DNA of 64,000 nt. Origin: Ovis canadensis. Taxonomy: Eukaryota; Chordata; Mammalia; Artiodactyla; Bovidae. The notes under the pieces were generated by a model that worked only from the letters and a program-made list of their open reading frames with translations, did no database searches and had not been told where the DNA came from. Shown here one piece after another: positions 41,545-54,100 of the stretch. Numbering within the stretch: position 1 is the first letter of the stretch; each line of letters opens with the position of its first letter. Where the stretch lies: the NCBI RefSeq assembly GCF_042477335.2, contig NC_091247.1:231831001-231895000 (forward strand). Direction: 5' to 3'. The position numbers and the translations under genes are program-made.

Positions 41545-42300
41545 ATAGTTGCCAAGCTAAACTTTATTTGGGGCAAAATGAGGACTGCAGCCCAGGAGAC
41601 AGTGCCTCAGATGACTCTGAGAGACTACTCCAAAGAGGCAGTGGGGGAAGGTCAATATATAAGATTTTGGTGAATGGGGAGTTCAGTGCAATCAAGCGAT
41701 TATTTTACAAAAGGTTTTCTGCTGGTCACGATGTCACCAAGAAGGGATTTAGTGATTTTCTAAATATGAATAAATGTAAGAACTGAGATCAAGAAATCAG
41801 TTCCTGAAAATATCTGACTATCTAACAGGCCTGTTCCGCCAGTTTCCCTGGAGCAGGGTGCCTGCTTCTCCACCCTGAATCCCCCTCAGCAGATGCTGAA
41901 GGTCGGCAGCCTCGGCAGCACAGGGTTCCGTCTCCGCTGAGGCAGCTGGCAAATCCCCTGCTGCGGGTCAGTCCCTGGCGAGTGCTCTTTACAAGCGCCG
42001 ATTTGTAGCTGACAGTGATATCATGTGGAAGTAGTTGAGAAAATATTGAAAAGGTAAAACTGAGCTGTATTAAAACACACTCGGTTAGGTTTGTCAACCG
42101 CAAATTGGCACTTGCAATGGCCACTTGCCTTCTGTCTCTACAAGGATTAAATAATGTGCTGCTGCAGCTGCTGATTCTCAACACCCCCTGAAAGGAGTTC
42201 AGGGTGGAGAGCAGAAATGAAGCCCTCTCTGCTGTGGGAGAAGCTGGTGGGACAAGTCTTCAGATAGATATTTTCAGGAGTCAAGTTTATAAGACCAATT
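41545..42300 (-). mobile_element. ruminant LTR, antisense
   Basis: Antisense LTR-like sequence. The complement of aaactttatttggggc (41,563) gives an AATAAA, followed leftward to rightward by blocks widely repeated in ruminant genomes (actgcagcccaggagacag, then caatatataagatttt and a ctccaccctgaa block). No coding sequence is attached. The boundaries are approximate. Confidence 0.5.
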
Positions 42301-42434
42301 CTTGTACCTCCTGGTATCTAGGAAAGTGCTAAAATCCTTCATGGTGGTTGAGTCGGCAGGTTTTATATTTTAAGGAATCAGAATTTATTATACGTTTGCT
42401 TTCCCATTGAGAAATGGAATATTTCCTGCCATAA

Positions 42435-42963
42435 TGAAGAAGGAGTTCATAGGGCCTGGACTCCATCTTAGGCCTGTTCATGCTGGTCATGCTCGGCCAC
42501 CTTTCCAATGGACTCTGAACTCTGGGTTTAGTGCCTATGAAAACAACAGAAGGATAAGACGCCCTCCAGACAGGGGAACCGTGAAGATCGTATCTAGGTT
42601 CCTCATCGCCTAAGAGAAAACATACACTATCCCCTTCCTCCAGACAGGCCATAGAATCTTCTGTATCGGAGTGTGACCTCGGGCTTATTGATATTTGGCT
42701 TATTGTTTGACTCTTTGAGGACATGAGCACATAGCACGTGAATGATGGGGTTATTGGGATTGTATTTTCCTTGGTTTATGTACGTCTCAAGGAATTTGGA
42801 GTGGTGGTTCAGACACGTACACATGGGGTATAAAAGATTTTCACAAATGCTGGCCGGGGTCCTTGGCTAAGAGGAGACTGCCTTGGGCCCGCCGGTGTAG
42901 TAAACTGCACTCCAGTATCTGCATTGTCCCGAGTGAGTTTGTTTCCCGGAATGAGTGGCTACA
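42435..42963 (+). mobile_element. solo LTR B (ruminant endogenous retrovirus)
   Basis: 529-bp LTR with TG...CA ends (tgaagaaggagttcat ... gagtggctaca), TATA-like ggtataaaag at about 42,827 and a shared 3' block (cttgggcccgccggtgta). It is the same family as the LTR at 59,485. No internal retroviral sequence is attached. Confidence 0.65.
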
Positions 42964-43825
42964 ACAATATCAGTAACAAATGATTTCACAGTCATCAGTG
43001 CTGCAGCCGCCAGCCAAAGCTGAGCTGGTGACGCCCTGAGGGGACTCGGGAGGGAAAGGCTATCTGCCCTTTGGCAGCCTTCAGACTGCAGCTGTGCCCC
43101 ATGGCGAGCCCCGAGGGAACTCAAGATGGGAAAATGCGGTAGGATAGAGATGGGTCCCAGCCTGGACACCTGGGGATTGTCAAGGGGAGTAAAGTTGAAA
43201 CTTTGCTCTCACCCAGACACTCCAAGGACAAAGCTAGTGGCAAACACTGAGCTCTGCTGAAGTAAAGAGATACAGTGCCCACTCCTTAAGAGGACATCTC
43301 TGTCCACACATGTGCAGGAAGGCTTGTTGAGGGTCAGAAAGGGAAGGGAGTCCCGCACCATAAGTGTGGACATACACCTACTGGCCTGTGTGGTGAATCC
43401 ATATTAGCAAAAATTTGCACAAGCATCTTAGGGTCAAAGGACCAGCCAGGTGTGAGAAAAGAAACAAAATAATTGGCCAAATGTGAACAAAGGCCCCATA
43501 TAAGGGCACTCCTATATAAGTGCTTTAAACCACTCCTGACTGCGCTCCCCGTTCAGCACACGCGTGCTCCTCTCCCAGTCTGCGTTACCGTCGTGCTTCT
43601 GACATAATTAATTGTTTCTCTGAGTGCTCTCCTACATGTTGCGCAGTGTCTCTATATAAAAATCTTTGCACCTGTTCTGCAGTTTTTGCTTCCTTGAAAC
43701 ATTTTTGCTTTCAAATGGAGTCAGAATCAAGGAGCTTAGCCTGTAGCCTCTAGCCACTGGTGGACTGGCAGCTAGGTTCATTTCCTAGATGGGGAAATAA
43801 GATCCTACTTCAAGACCAAGACTGT
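42964..43825 (+). other. unassigned, partly LTR-like
   Basis: The stretch 43,470-43,740 has two TATA-like motifs (ccatataaggg, cctatataagtg) and the layout of an LTR promoter, but I cannot match it to a family. The remainder (42,964-43,460) is unassigned. Confidence 0.3.
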
Positions 43826-43948
43826 GCCCCCCAGAGCAGGGGGCCGCGGTTCCGTCCCTGGTCAGGGAATTAGGTCCCACATGCCACAACTAAAATGTCC
43901 CACGTGCCACAGCCAAGTCCTGGCCCAGCCAAATAAATAAATAAATAA
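43826..43948 (+). mobile_element. CHR-type SINE fragment
   Basis: Cetartiodactyl tRNA-derived SINE tail: gttccgtccctggtcaggg, aattaggtcccacatgccac, then cagccaagtcctggcccagc and an AAATAAATAAATAA tail ending at 43,948. The head is missing. Confidence 0.75.
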
Positions 43949-43974
43949 GGACTGCTATTCCTTTCAAAGCAAAA

Positions 43975-44330
43975 CCACAGGATCCTGTCCCCAAACAGCT
44001 GAGATGCATATCAAAGGAGTGATTTCAGTGAGCCCAGACTCTTGCATCTTCCCACACATAGAAACGTGCTAAATTCATTCACTTGAGATATCTGGCTTTC
44101 TTTTAATTAACAATAATCGCTGATGTTCTGACTACTTGCCCTTTGTGCGAAACTTCTGCATAACCTGGCTCCCCCCTCACCTCAGAGCAGTTCCCTTGGG
44201 TTTTCTTGAGGTGCTCTCTCCCTGTTTTGAAATCCTAAAAATTCCTGCTGAATAAAACATAACTCTAAACTTTTAGGTTGTGCACAATTTTTAAGCCAGC
44301 ACTTTACTGTCTTTAAGGGAATAAAATTAT
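43975..44330 (+). mobile_element. ruminant LTR fragment (gammaretrovirus-like type)
   Basis: Recognisable by aaacttctgcataacctggc, gcagttcccttgggttttct and ctgaataaaacataactcta (AATAAA at about 44,250) followed by gttgtgcacaattttt. This is the usual order of the 3' half of ruminant LTRs of this kind. A fragment only. Confidence 0.5.
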
Positions 44331-44350
44331 TTGTAACACATGTAGTATAC

Positions 44351-44545
44351 ACTTCTTGGGGGCTTCTGTGGGGGCTCAGATGGTACAAAATCCACCCGCC
44401 AATGCAAGAGACTTGGGTTTGATCCCCGGGTCAGGAAGATCCCCTGGAGAAGGAAATGGCAATCCACTCCCGGATTCTTGCCTGGGAAATCTCAGGACAG
44501 AGGTCTCAAGGGTCAGACGCAGCTGAGAGACGTTGCAACGCCTGC
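44351..44545 (+). mobile_element. Bov-tA-type SINE
   Basis: Sense tRNA-Glu-derived SINE: ggggctcagatggtacaaaa, gggtttgatccccgggtcag, gatcccctggagaaggaaat, then a decayed 3' part ending near 44,545. Confidence 0.88.
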
Positions 44546-44555
44546 AACAACCGCG

Positions 44556-46150
44556 ACGTCTGCTTAGACTTGCTTGTGTCCTGTTTGCCACGCTGTCTGT
44601 CCTCGGAGGTTTTCTGTAGACCTGAGGAGATGTGTATTCTGGTTCCACTGGGTGGAATGTTCTCTATATGTCTCTCAGTTTAATTTGGTCTAAAGTTTGG
44701 TTTAATCCCAACATGTCATTCCTGATTTTCTGTTTGCATGATCTATGCATTGCTAAGAGCGAGATGTTGAAACCCCCTATATTTTTGCAATGTTGTCTGT
44801 TTTTTTTCCTATGGATCTGTTGTTATTTGCTTAAAATGCTTGGGTGATCCAACGTTGTTTTATATGTTTGCATAAGTATGAGTGTGTGTATGTATACTGT
44901 TTGATGTATTAACCCTTTGTCATACAATGGCCTCCTTGGTGTTTCTATCGCTTTTTCTTAAAGTCTATTTTGTCTGATATAAGAATTACGATGCCCCCTT
45001 TCTTTCTGATTTCAGTTCTGTGAAATACCTTTATCTATCCCCTCGCTTTGAGCCTTTGTGTATCCCTAAAGCTGGAGTGCGTTTCTTGTAGACAGCACAC
45101 AGTCGGGTCTTATTTTTCATAAGCGTCTGTGTCCTTTTGTTGGTGCGCCCACTCTGGTTGCATTTAGACTGGGTGTGGATGTGTGAGCACCGACTCCTGC
45201 CGTCTGAGTGATGCTTTCTGGTTGTTGTTTGTCTCCATTGATTCCTCTTCCCTTCGTTTCTGACTTTTGTAAACTGGTGGCTCTTCATCAGGGTATTGTT
45301 TCCCCTTTCTATATTTCCTGCATATACTCTAGATTTTTACTGTGGTTACCATGAAGCTTACATTAAAATGTATACCTAAAGCCGTTTCTCCTGTGCTGAT
45401 TGCAGCCGGTCTTTATTCACCAATTAAGCGGCCCCCATTCACCTCTCCCTCTGTAAGGCTTTGATGGTCCCGTTCTCTCCTTTATGCTGTGTTTGGTAAT
45501 AAGGCGGATTAGCTGTAGTTACTCTTAGTCATCCTTTCCTTGAGCCTTTATACTTGAAGTTGTTCATATAGCCCTCTTCTAAGTAATTGGAATTAACTAA
45601 ATCTGACTACATATTTTTACCTTGCCTAGTGTGTTATATACTTTTGTGTGTGTTCGTGTGTTAAGCTAGTTAAGTCGCTCAGTCGTGTCCAACTCTTTGT
45701 GACCCCGTGGACTGTAGCCCACCAGGCTTCTCCATGGGATTCTCCAGGCAAGAGTACTGGAGTGGGTTGCCATTTCCTTCTCCAGGGGATCTTCCGGACC
45801 TAGGGATCGAACCCACATCTCCCACACTGCAGGCAGATGATTTAACCTCTGAGCCACATATGTGTGTTCATGTGTTACTTTGCATCTTTTTTGTTCTGCT
45901 TGAACTTATTCGGCTTCTTTGCAAGGCAGATCTGGGGGTGATGAACTCCCTCAGCTTTTTTTAGGAAAGCCTTTATCTCCCTTCATATTTGAAGGATAAG
46001 TTTGGTGAATGGAGTTTTCCTGGTTGGCAGTTTTATTGCTCTGCCCTCTGAATACTCCATTTGGCCCTCTCCTGGCCTGTGGTTTCTCCTGAGACGTCCC
46101 CTGACAGCCTCGCGGGGCTTCCTGTGCCAGTCACAGTCATCCTGGTAAGT
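44556..46150 (-). mobile_element. old L1 fragment, antisense, split by a SINE
   Basis: Antisense L1 with the phrases ggttaccatgaagcttacat (45,341-), cttgtagacagcacacagtc (about 45,087) and, right of a SINE, gatgaactccctcagctttt (about 45,940). The two blocks (44,556-45,662 and 45,860-46,150) are collinear, so the SINE inserted later. Many indels show it is an older family than the L1 at 50,406. Confidence 0.8.
45663..45860 (-). mobile_element. Bov-tA-type SINE, antisense, inside L1
   Basis: Antisense SINE from gtcgctcagtcgtgtccaac through gtgggttgccatttccttct to ctgagccacata. Insertion into the surrounding L1 gives a relative age order: L1 older, SINE younger. Confidence 0.92.
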
Positions 46151-46234
46151 ACATCAGACATTCCTATTTCAGATAGGAGAATTTACTCAGTATTTTGTAA
46201 CAGCAGTAAGGAAAGTTTTTGTGGTCTGGGCGCT

Positions 46235-46790
46235 GGTTGGAAAATAATTTCCTGACATGAGACAGAGTGAAAGGGAAATAAAGTTTATTCGAGTGGGAGA
46301 TGCTATTAGAGGGCCAGCTCAAGAGAGAACCGTCTTTGAACAGGGGCCCTTAGTCCAATTTTATACCCAGGGTACAGGGAGCAGGATAGGGGTCTTTCGG
46401 GTCATTTGCTGATTGGATGAGAAGGGGAGGGTGGGGAGTAAGGCAAAGACCTTCTCCCTAAGGGCCAGGAGGGGAGACAGGTTATACTGCTCAGGAGGAC
46501 CTGAAATCCATTAGTAGGTACATCATGGGGGAGGGAAGGACGATCACGGCTGGTTCTCCGTTCCTGCGTTCCCTTCCCCTTGGTCTTCTCTGCTCTTCCA
46601 TCCTTGGGTCTCCACCTTCTTCCCTCTCTTTATTTTTAGGGCCCATTCTTTGGCCCCGTCTGATACCCTGCTCACGTCTAACTATCTACCTATTTCCCTT
46701 CTCAGGCATTTGGGAATCTGGCCTCAGGGGAAAAGGGGACGGTGACCGCTCTGGCTTCTTCAGGCTGTAGGGGCGTCTGAGGCTCTAGGT
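46235..46790 (-). mobile_element. ruminant LTR, antisense
   Basis: Read on the minus strand, it has a TATA-like ggtataaaattgg (about 46,370) and an AATAAA about 95 nt downstream (complement near 46,280), the spacing of a retroviral LTR promoter and R region. The boundaries are approximate and no retroviral genes are attached. Confidence 0.5.
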
Positions 46791-48195
46791 TCCCTTTGCC
46801 TGCTTTCTGCCAGGGTGCCTTTACGGAAGGAGATGAGAGTCCATGGAATGATAAGGCGGCTTGTTTCAGCGTTGTCTGGGTGTTGGCCAGGGAATATTCT
46901 TGTCAGACTATCAGTTGGAGATTTGTTGTATTCTGGAAGAAGCAAACTTAACAAGAAAGTTAAAGATACATGGCCCAAAGATTGAGAGAAGCAGAAAAGC
47001 TCCCGAGGAGCTGGGGGAGAACCAGGATCAGACATTGGGCCGCGACATTAGTGTCTTTCTAGGTGCAAGAAGAGGCGAGAAGCTGGGCTCATAATAACCT
47101 TTACCTGAAAACACCCTACTCTCTGCAGGCCGGTTCTTCTGGGTTTTTCCCAGAGCACAGAGTGCCTCATTTCTGATCTCCACCCTGAACTCCTTTCAAG
47201 GTCAGCAGCTTGCAGTGGTCATGATGTAATCTTTGTAGAGACAGCTGGCAAGTGCCAACTTCCAGTCAGCAGGGTCCCTTCATAGCCACAGATCTGACCA
47301 TGCTTTGGGGGCATTTCACGGCCCTTGTGTCCCGGGTCTGATGAAGATTCCATTCACAGGCCACTGTGTGCTGTTACTAGACCAGACCTTGCAAGTAGCA
47401 AAAGTCTCAGGGCCATACCTGTCTTACCAGCCTCTTGGCCCAGGAGAATACTCCCTCTTGTTGCTTCTTTCCATATCTAGAGTTGCATTATTACAGTCAT
47501 TGACATCATACGGGACTGCGTATCAGCATTTTATCACAGGTCAGTCACACATTTAGTAATGTAAGAAACAATCTTCTGAAACAGGCGACAGTAAATAACA
47601 TAGCTAGCAGTTATTAGTAAGGTCACAAGCAAGAATTTATGTCAAGAACTTTCATTAGGTAGAGCCCAGTATATCAGGCTATCTCACTTAGTTAAATGAT
47701 TATAGCCAGGTGTTAATCTCCTGGTTGTACATCATGGAGGACCTGACCTTTATCCAAAGATTGGTTACTGAGATAAGCTTTAGAAACAAACTTAGAGTGT
47801 CCTTTCAAATAACTTAATTAATTAAACCTTTTAGCAATATAACATAACAACAAGGAACTATCTCAGAAGTGAGTCGTAGTAAATACAGACCTTAACTAAC
47901 AAAATTTCACTTAATATTAAGTGAAATATAATTTTTTTTTGTCATTGTGAGGGCATTAACCCTGTAGCCAGGGAAGGCTTTAACCCATCAACTAAAAATG
48001 AGGTTTGTCAGGGAGCTGGGAGAAGCCAAGTGGCCGCCCTGACTCTTTGATTTACAGCCACTGTTCATGCATTTTTAATTCCCCATTTTAGGAGTAGACT
48101 GTTGCCATGTTTTAAAGACATCAGAATAGCAAAAGTCTAACAGTGAGGGGTTATTTTTTTGTGGAAGCAGAATGAGCTTTTACAAGTTCCATAAT
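46791..48195. other. unassigned, partly retroelement-derived
   Basis: 47,170-47,290 shares phrases with the LTR at 41,545-42,300 (ctccaccctgaactcctttc, ggcaagtgccaac-type), so some of this is LTR-derived. The rest is AT-rich and not recognised. A perfect 24-bp palindrome lies at 47,904-47,927. Confidence 0.35.
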
Positions 48196-48410
48196 CTTGA
48201 AAGTGAAGTCGCTCAGTCGTGTCCGACTCTTTGCTACCCCGTGGACTGTAGGCCACCAGGCTCCTCCATCCATGGGATTTCCCAGGCAAGAGCACTGGAA
48301 TGGGTTGCCATTTCCTTCTCCAGGGGATCTTCCCAACCCAGGGATCCAACCCGGGTCTCCCACATTGCAGGCAGATGCTTAAACCTCTGAGCCACCAGGG
48401 AAGCTCCAAT
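48196..48410 (-). mobile_element. Bov-tA-type SINE, antisense
   Basis: Nearly intact antisense SINE: gtcgctcagtcgtgtccgac at the left, ccaggggatcttcccaaccc in the middle, and ctgagccaccagggaagct (complement of the tRNA-like head) at the right end. Among the least decayed SINEs in the window. Confidence 0.94.
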
Positions 48411-50033
48411 CTTAAATAATGCTTATTTACTTTACCAAATTAACAAAAGATTTTAAAAACAAATGTAAATCACTTAAAGGCAAAGAAATTCATAATCTGT
48501 TTTTGAAGGCCTCATTCTAACAAAATTTTGTTCTCTTAACACAGAGAAGACTAAATTCCAGTCTGGTACCAGCTTACCAGATAACAAACAAACAAAATGT
48601 GTTTATCGTTTAATCTTAGAAGTCTTTTCCATAAATCTTGAGGTAGCAGTATTCTTGCAAAGGCATCAGAATGAGACTATAGAAGGCATGCTTAAAATCT
48701 GATTAAATTGCAATTGACAAAGTAGCCTGATCATTGCTGTGATATGTAACACTTTAATATGATAACTAGAATTATAACTGTCAACATTTTACCAGGACAT
48801 ATCAGATTTTCATGAATTTCACATACTTTCTAGGATATCTATATTAGTAACATCAACCATACAATATAACCTGGGAAGATTCATCACTCCTCCAACAATG
48901 CTCCCCATGTAATTTAACATCTCAAATGTACTCAGGTAGTTTAATATCTCTCTTCAGGATGTCTCAGGGGCCCTGTGGAGCACCCCAAAGTTAGCTCGAA
49001 GTCAAATGATTTTGGAAATGTTTTCAATAAATATCAAGCGGGTTTATAACACTCAGTCGGATTGGATCATATAAGTCATTAATATGAAACAATAGTTACT
49101 CACTTAGCCAAAGTTAACAAAAGATTTCAAAGGTAAACATAGATCACTTCAGAGATGAAGAAACTTGAAATCCATGATCAAAGGCAGTTCAACATCTCAA
49201 GAAAACTTGTATTTATGCACAAAACTCTTCCCTTGGGGTCCACTTCCCATAAAACCTTCTCATCACGTTCTGTATCCATTACTTTGTTCTCCCATCCTGA
49301 AACAGCCACCTGTAAGTCAGACCTACTTCCTTCTCCCTTCATAAAATGTAATTTCATTTCTCATCTTTTTTACTGATAACATACATCCTGCTTTCCTTAA
49401 TCAACCAAGAACTGACCTTTATATTAGCATTCTATAGATTGGTGAACATAATTACCAGTGATAATTTCTAAGGAAAATTCTAGAGAACATCTCAGGATGG
49501 CATCAAACACTATTCATTAATGGTCCAAAATCTCTAGTTTCTCTCTAGGAGGAAGTTAGTGTTCAGTAATGAATGTCTGAGAATCTCACTATATTTGGAC
49601 ATGACCTGGCTATTCAATAAGCTTCTGTCACTTAGTTTAGCACACCCCTGGAAACTCAAGTTACCCCAACCTGGAGAGTCTATTTTAGACAGACGTTCCT
49701 AAAATATAATTATTCTTAATAGTGTATCTTAAAGTTCATATCTCATTTACATTTCTTAGGAGTTTTTTTTTTTTTCCTAGAGTTTTCCTTGTTGACAAAC
49801 TTGTAGCAGATATAACAATATAACAATATTTAACTTATAATAAACCTAGGCACAATGAAAACATTATGCTTAATGTTAATGACTCTTAGACATGTCTACA
49901 TTAGATTAGCAAACAAACATTAATACTAGATATTTAATACTGAATATTTCCCAGTTCATGTGAATCAGATATTCATTTAGGTTAACTTCACTTGTATTTA
50001 GAATTGTCTGATTTGTAAGTACTTATTTTTCTG
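48411..50033. other. AT-rich unassigned sequence
   Basis: About 1.6 kb without a recognised repeat or gene. A weak direct duplication is visible between about 48,425-48,510 and 49,100-49,195 (shared core ttaacaaaagattt at 48,440 and 49,114). It may be old retroelement internal sequence. Confidence 0.3.
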
Positions 50034-50243
50034 TGAAGTGAAGTGAAGTCGCTCAGTTGTGTCCAACTCTTTTCGACCCCATGGACTGTAGCCTAACAGG
50101 CTCCTCTGTCCATGGATTTTCCAGGCAAGAACACTGGAGTGGGTTGCCATTTCCTGCTCCAGGAGATCTTCCCAACCCAGGGATTGAACCCGGGTCTCCT
50201 GCATTGTAGGCAGACGCTTTACCATCTGAGCCACCAGGGAAAT
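50034..50243 (-). mobile_element. Bov-tA-type SINE, antisense
   Basis: Antisense SINE with a gaagtgaagtgaagtcgct start, gggttgccatttcctgctcc centre and ctgagccaccagggaa end. Confidence 0.93.
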
Positions 50244-50245
50244 GT

Positions 50246-50390
50246 GACCCTCAAATATACGGCCAGCTGACTTGCAACAAGCATCCTGAAAGGGTGGTCT
50301 TTTCAACAAGTGGTGGTGGAACAACTAGACAGCCATTAAGTGAAACAAACCAACCAACTACCCCCAACCCTTACTTTAAGAATCTTTGTT
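50246..50390 (+). mobile_element. short L1 ORF2 fragment, sense
   Basis: The stretch around 50,288-50,340 (gaaagggtggtcttttcaac, aagtggtggtggaacaacta) matches a conserved L1 ORF2 segment. It is the sequence into which the large L1 to the right inserted, or immediately next to it. Confidence 0.55.
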
Positions 50391-52216
50391 ATTCAACTTT
50401 TCTTTCTTTCTTTTTTTTTTTTTACTTTATTTTACTTTACAATACTGTATTGGTTTTGCCATACATTGACATGAATCCACCACGGGTGTACATGCGTTCC
50501 CAAACATGAACCCCCCTCCCACCTCCCTCCCCATAACATCTTTCTGGGTCATCACCGTGCACCAGCCCCAAGCATGCTGTATCCTGTGTCGGACGTAGAC
50601 TGGCGATTCGATTCTTACATGATAGTATACATGTTACAATGCCATTCTCCCAAATCATCCCACCCTCTCCCTCTCCCTCTGAGTCCAAAAGTCCATTATA
50701 CACATCTGTGTCTTTTTTGTTGTCTTGCATACAGGGTCGTCATTGCCATCTTTCTAAATTCCATATATATGTGTTAGTATGCTGTATTGGTGTTTTTCTT
50801 TCTGGCTTACTTCACTCTGTATAATCGGCTCCAGTTTCATCCATCTCATCAGAACTGATTCAAATGTATTCTTTTTAACGGCTGAGTAATACTCCATTGT
50901 GTATATGTACCACAGCTTTCTTATCCATTCATCTGCTGATGGACATCTAGGTTGTTTCCATGTCCTGGCTATTATAAACAGTGCTGTGATGAACATTGGG
51001 GTACATGTGTCTCTTTCAATTCTGGTTTCCTCGGTGTGTATGCCCAGCAGTGGGATTGCTGGGTCATAAGGTAGTTCTATTTGCAATTTTTAAAGGAATC
51101 TCCACACTGTTCTCCAAAGTGGCTGTACTAGTTTGCATTCCCACCAACAGTGTAGGAGGGTTCCCTTTTCTCCACACCCTCTCCAGCATTTATTGCTTGC
51201 AGATTTTTGGATCGCAGACATTCTGACTGGTGTGAAGTGGTACCTCATTGTGGTTTTGATTTGCATTTCTCTAATAATGAGTGATGTTGAGCATCTTTTC
51301 ATGTGTTTGTTAGCCATCCGTATGTCTTCTTTGGAGAAATGTCTATTAGTTATTTGGCCCATTTTTTGATTGGGTCGTTTATTTTTCTGGAATTGAGCTG
51401 CATAAGTTGCTTGTATATTTTTGAGATTGGTTGTTTGTCAGTTGCTTCATTTGCTATTATTTTCTCCCATTCAGAAGGCTGTCTTTTCACTTTGCTTATA
51501 TTTTCCTTTGTTGTGCAGAAGCTTTTAATTTTAATTAGATCCCATTTGTTTATTTTTGCTTTTATTTCCAGTATTCTGGGAGGTGGATCATAGAGGATCC
51601 TGCTGTGATTTATGTCGGAGAGTGTTTTGCCTATATTCTCCTCTAGGAGTTTTATAGTTTCTGGTCTTACATTTAGATCTTTAATCCATTTTGAGTTTAT
51701 TTTTGTGTGTGGTGTTAGAAAGTGATCTAGTTTCATTCTTTTACAAGTGGTTAACCAGTTTTCCCAGCACCACTTGTTAAAGAGATTGTCTTTACTCCAT
51801 TGTATATTCTTGCCTCCTTTGTCAAAGATAAGGTGTCCATATGTGTGTGGATTTATCTCTGGGCTTTCTATTTTGTTCCATTGATCTATATTTCTGTCTT
51901 TGTGCCAGTACCATACTGTCTTGATGACTGTGGCTTTGTAGTAGAGCCTGAAGTCAGGCAAGTTGATTCCTCCAGTTCCATTCTTCTTTCTCAAGATTGC
52001 TTTGGCTATTCGAGGTGTTTTGTATTTCCATACAAATCTTGAAATTATTTGTTCTAGTTCTGTGAAAAATATGGCTGGTAGCTTAATAGGGATTGCGTTG
52101 AATTTGTAAATTGCTTTGGGTAGTATACTCATTTTCACTATATTGATTCTTCCGATCCATGAACATGGTATATTTCTCCATCTATTAGTGTCCTCTTTGA
52201 TTTCTTTCACCAGTGT

Positions 52217-54073
52217 TTAATAGTTTTCTATAGATAGGTCTTTAGTTTCTTTAGGTAGATATATTCCTAAGTATTTTATTCTTTTCATTGCAATGGTGAA
52301 TGGAATTGTTTCCTTAATTTCTTTTTCTACTTTCTCATTATTAGTGTATAGGAATGCAAGGGATTTCTGTGTGTTGATTTTATATCCTGCAACTTTACTA
52401 TATTCATTGATGAGCTCTAGTAATTTTCTGGTGGAGTCTTTAGGGTTTTCTATGTAGAGGATCATGTCATCTGCAAACAGTGAAAGTTTTACTTCTTCTT
52501 TTCCAATTTGGATTCCTTTTATTTCTTTTTCTGCTCTGACTGCTGTGGCCAAAACTTCCAGAACTATGTTGAATAGTAGTGGTGAAAGTGGGCACCCTTG
52601 TCTTGTTCCTGACTTTAGGGGAAATGCTTTCAATTTTTCACCATTGAGGATAATGTTTGCTGTGGGTTTGTCATATATAAATTTGAGGTATGTTCCTTCT
52701 ATTCCTGCTTTCTGGAGAGTTTTTATCATAAATGGATGTTGAATTTTGTCAAAGGCTTTCTCTGCATCTATTGAGATAATCATATGGTTTTTATTTTTCA
52801 ATTTGTTAATGTGGTGAATTACATTGATTGATTTGCGGATATTGAAGAATCCTTGCATCCCTGGGATAAAGCCCACTTGGTCATGGTGTATGATCTTTTT
52901 AATGTGTTGTTGGATTTTGATTGCTAGAATTTTGTTGAGGATTTTTGCATCTATGTTCATCAGTGATATTGGCCTGTAGTTTTCTTTTTTTGTAGTATCT
53001 TTGTCAGGTTTTGGTATTAGGGTGATGGTGGCCTCATAGAATGAGTTTGGAAGTTTACCTTCCTCTGCAATTTTCTGGAGGAGTTTGAGGAGGATAGGTG
53101 TTAGCTCTTCTCGAAATTTTTTGTAGAATTCAGCTGTGAAGCCGTCTGGACCTGGGCTTTTGTTTGCTGGAAGATTTCTGATTACAGTTTCAATTTCCGT
53201 GCTTGTGATGGGTCTGTTAAGATTTTCTATTTCTTCCTGGTTCAGTTTTGGAAAATTGTACTTTTCTAGGAATTTGTCCATTTCTTCCACGTTGTCCATT
53301 TTATTGGCATATAACTGCTGATAGTAGTCTCTTATGATCCTTTGTATTTCTGTGTTGTCTATTGTGATCTCTCCATTTTCATTTCTAATTTTATTGATTT
53401 GATTTTTCTCTCTTTGCTTCTTGATGAGTCTGGCTAATGGTTTGTCAATTTTATTTATTCTTTCAAAGAACCAGCTTTTGGCTTTGTTGATTTTTGCTAT
53501 GGTCTCTTTTGTTTCTTTTGCATTTATTTCTGCCCTAATTTTTAAGATTTCTTTCCTTCTACTAACTCTGGGGTTCTCCAATTCTTCCTTTTCTAGTTGC
53601 TTTAGGTGTAGAGTTAGGTTATTTATTTGACTTTTTTCTTGTTTCTTGAGGTATGCCTGTATTGTTATGAACTTTCCTCTTAGCACTGCTTTTATAGTGT
53701 CCCACAGGTTTTGGGTTGTTGCGTTTTCATTTTCATTAGTTTCTATGCATATTTTGATTTCTTTTTTGATTTCTTCTGTGATTTGTTGGTTATTCAGAAG
53801 TGTGTTGTTCAACCTCCATATGTTGGCATTTTTAATAGTTTTTCTCCTGTAATTGAGATCTAATCTTAATGCATTATGGTCAGAAAAGATGCTTGGAATG
53901 ATTTCGATTTTTTTGAATTTATCAAGTTTAGATTTATGGCCCAGGATGTGATCTATCCTGGAGAATGTTCCATGAGCACTTGAGAAAAAGGTGAAATTCA
54001 TTGTTTTGGGGTGAAATGTCCTATAGATATCAATTAGGTCTAACTGGTCTAATGTATCATTTAAAGTTTGCAT
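52217..54073 (-). pseudogene. L1 ORF2 reverse transcriptase segment
   Basis: A 618-codon open stretch of L1 ORF2, the largest LINE frame in the window. In order: the end of the endonuclease-like region ([14 protein letters not shown]), the fingers/palm of the reverse transcriptase ([49 protein letters not shown]) and the catalytic [12 protein letters not shown]. It ends at a stop where intact relatives read Lys (ENY-K-TL), after which the frame resumes at 52,210. It is interrupted upstream by the LTR at 54,101. The length and preservation suggest a fairly young insertion. Confidence 0.92.
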
Positions 54074-54100
54074 TTCTTTGTTGATTTTCTGTTTAGTTGA

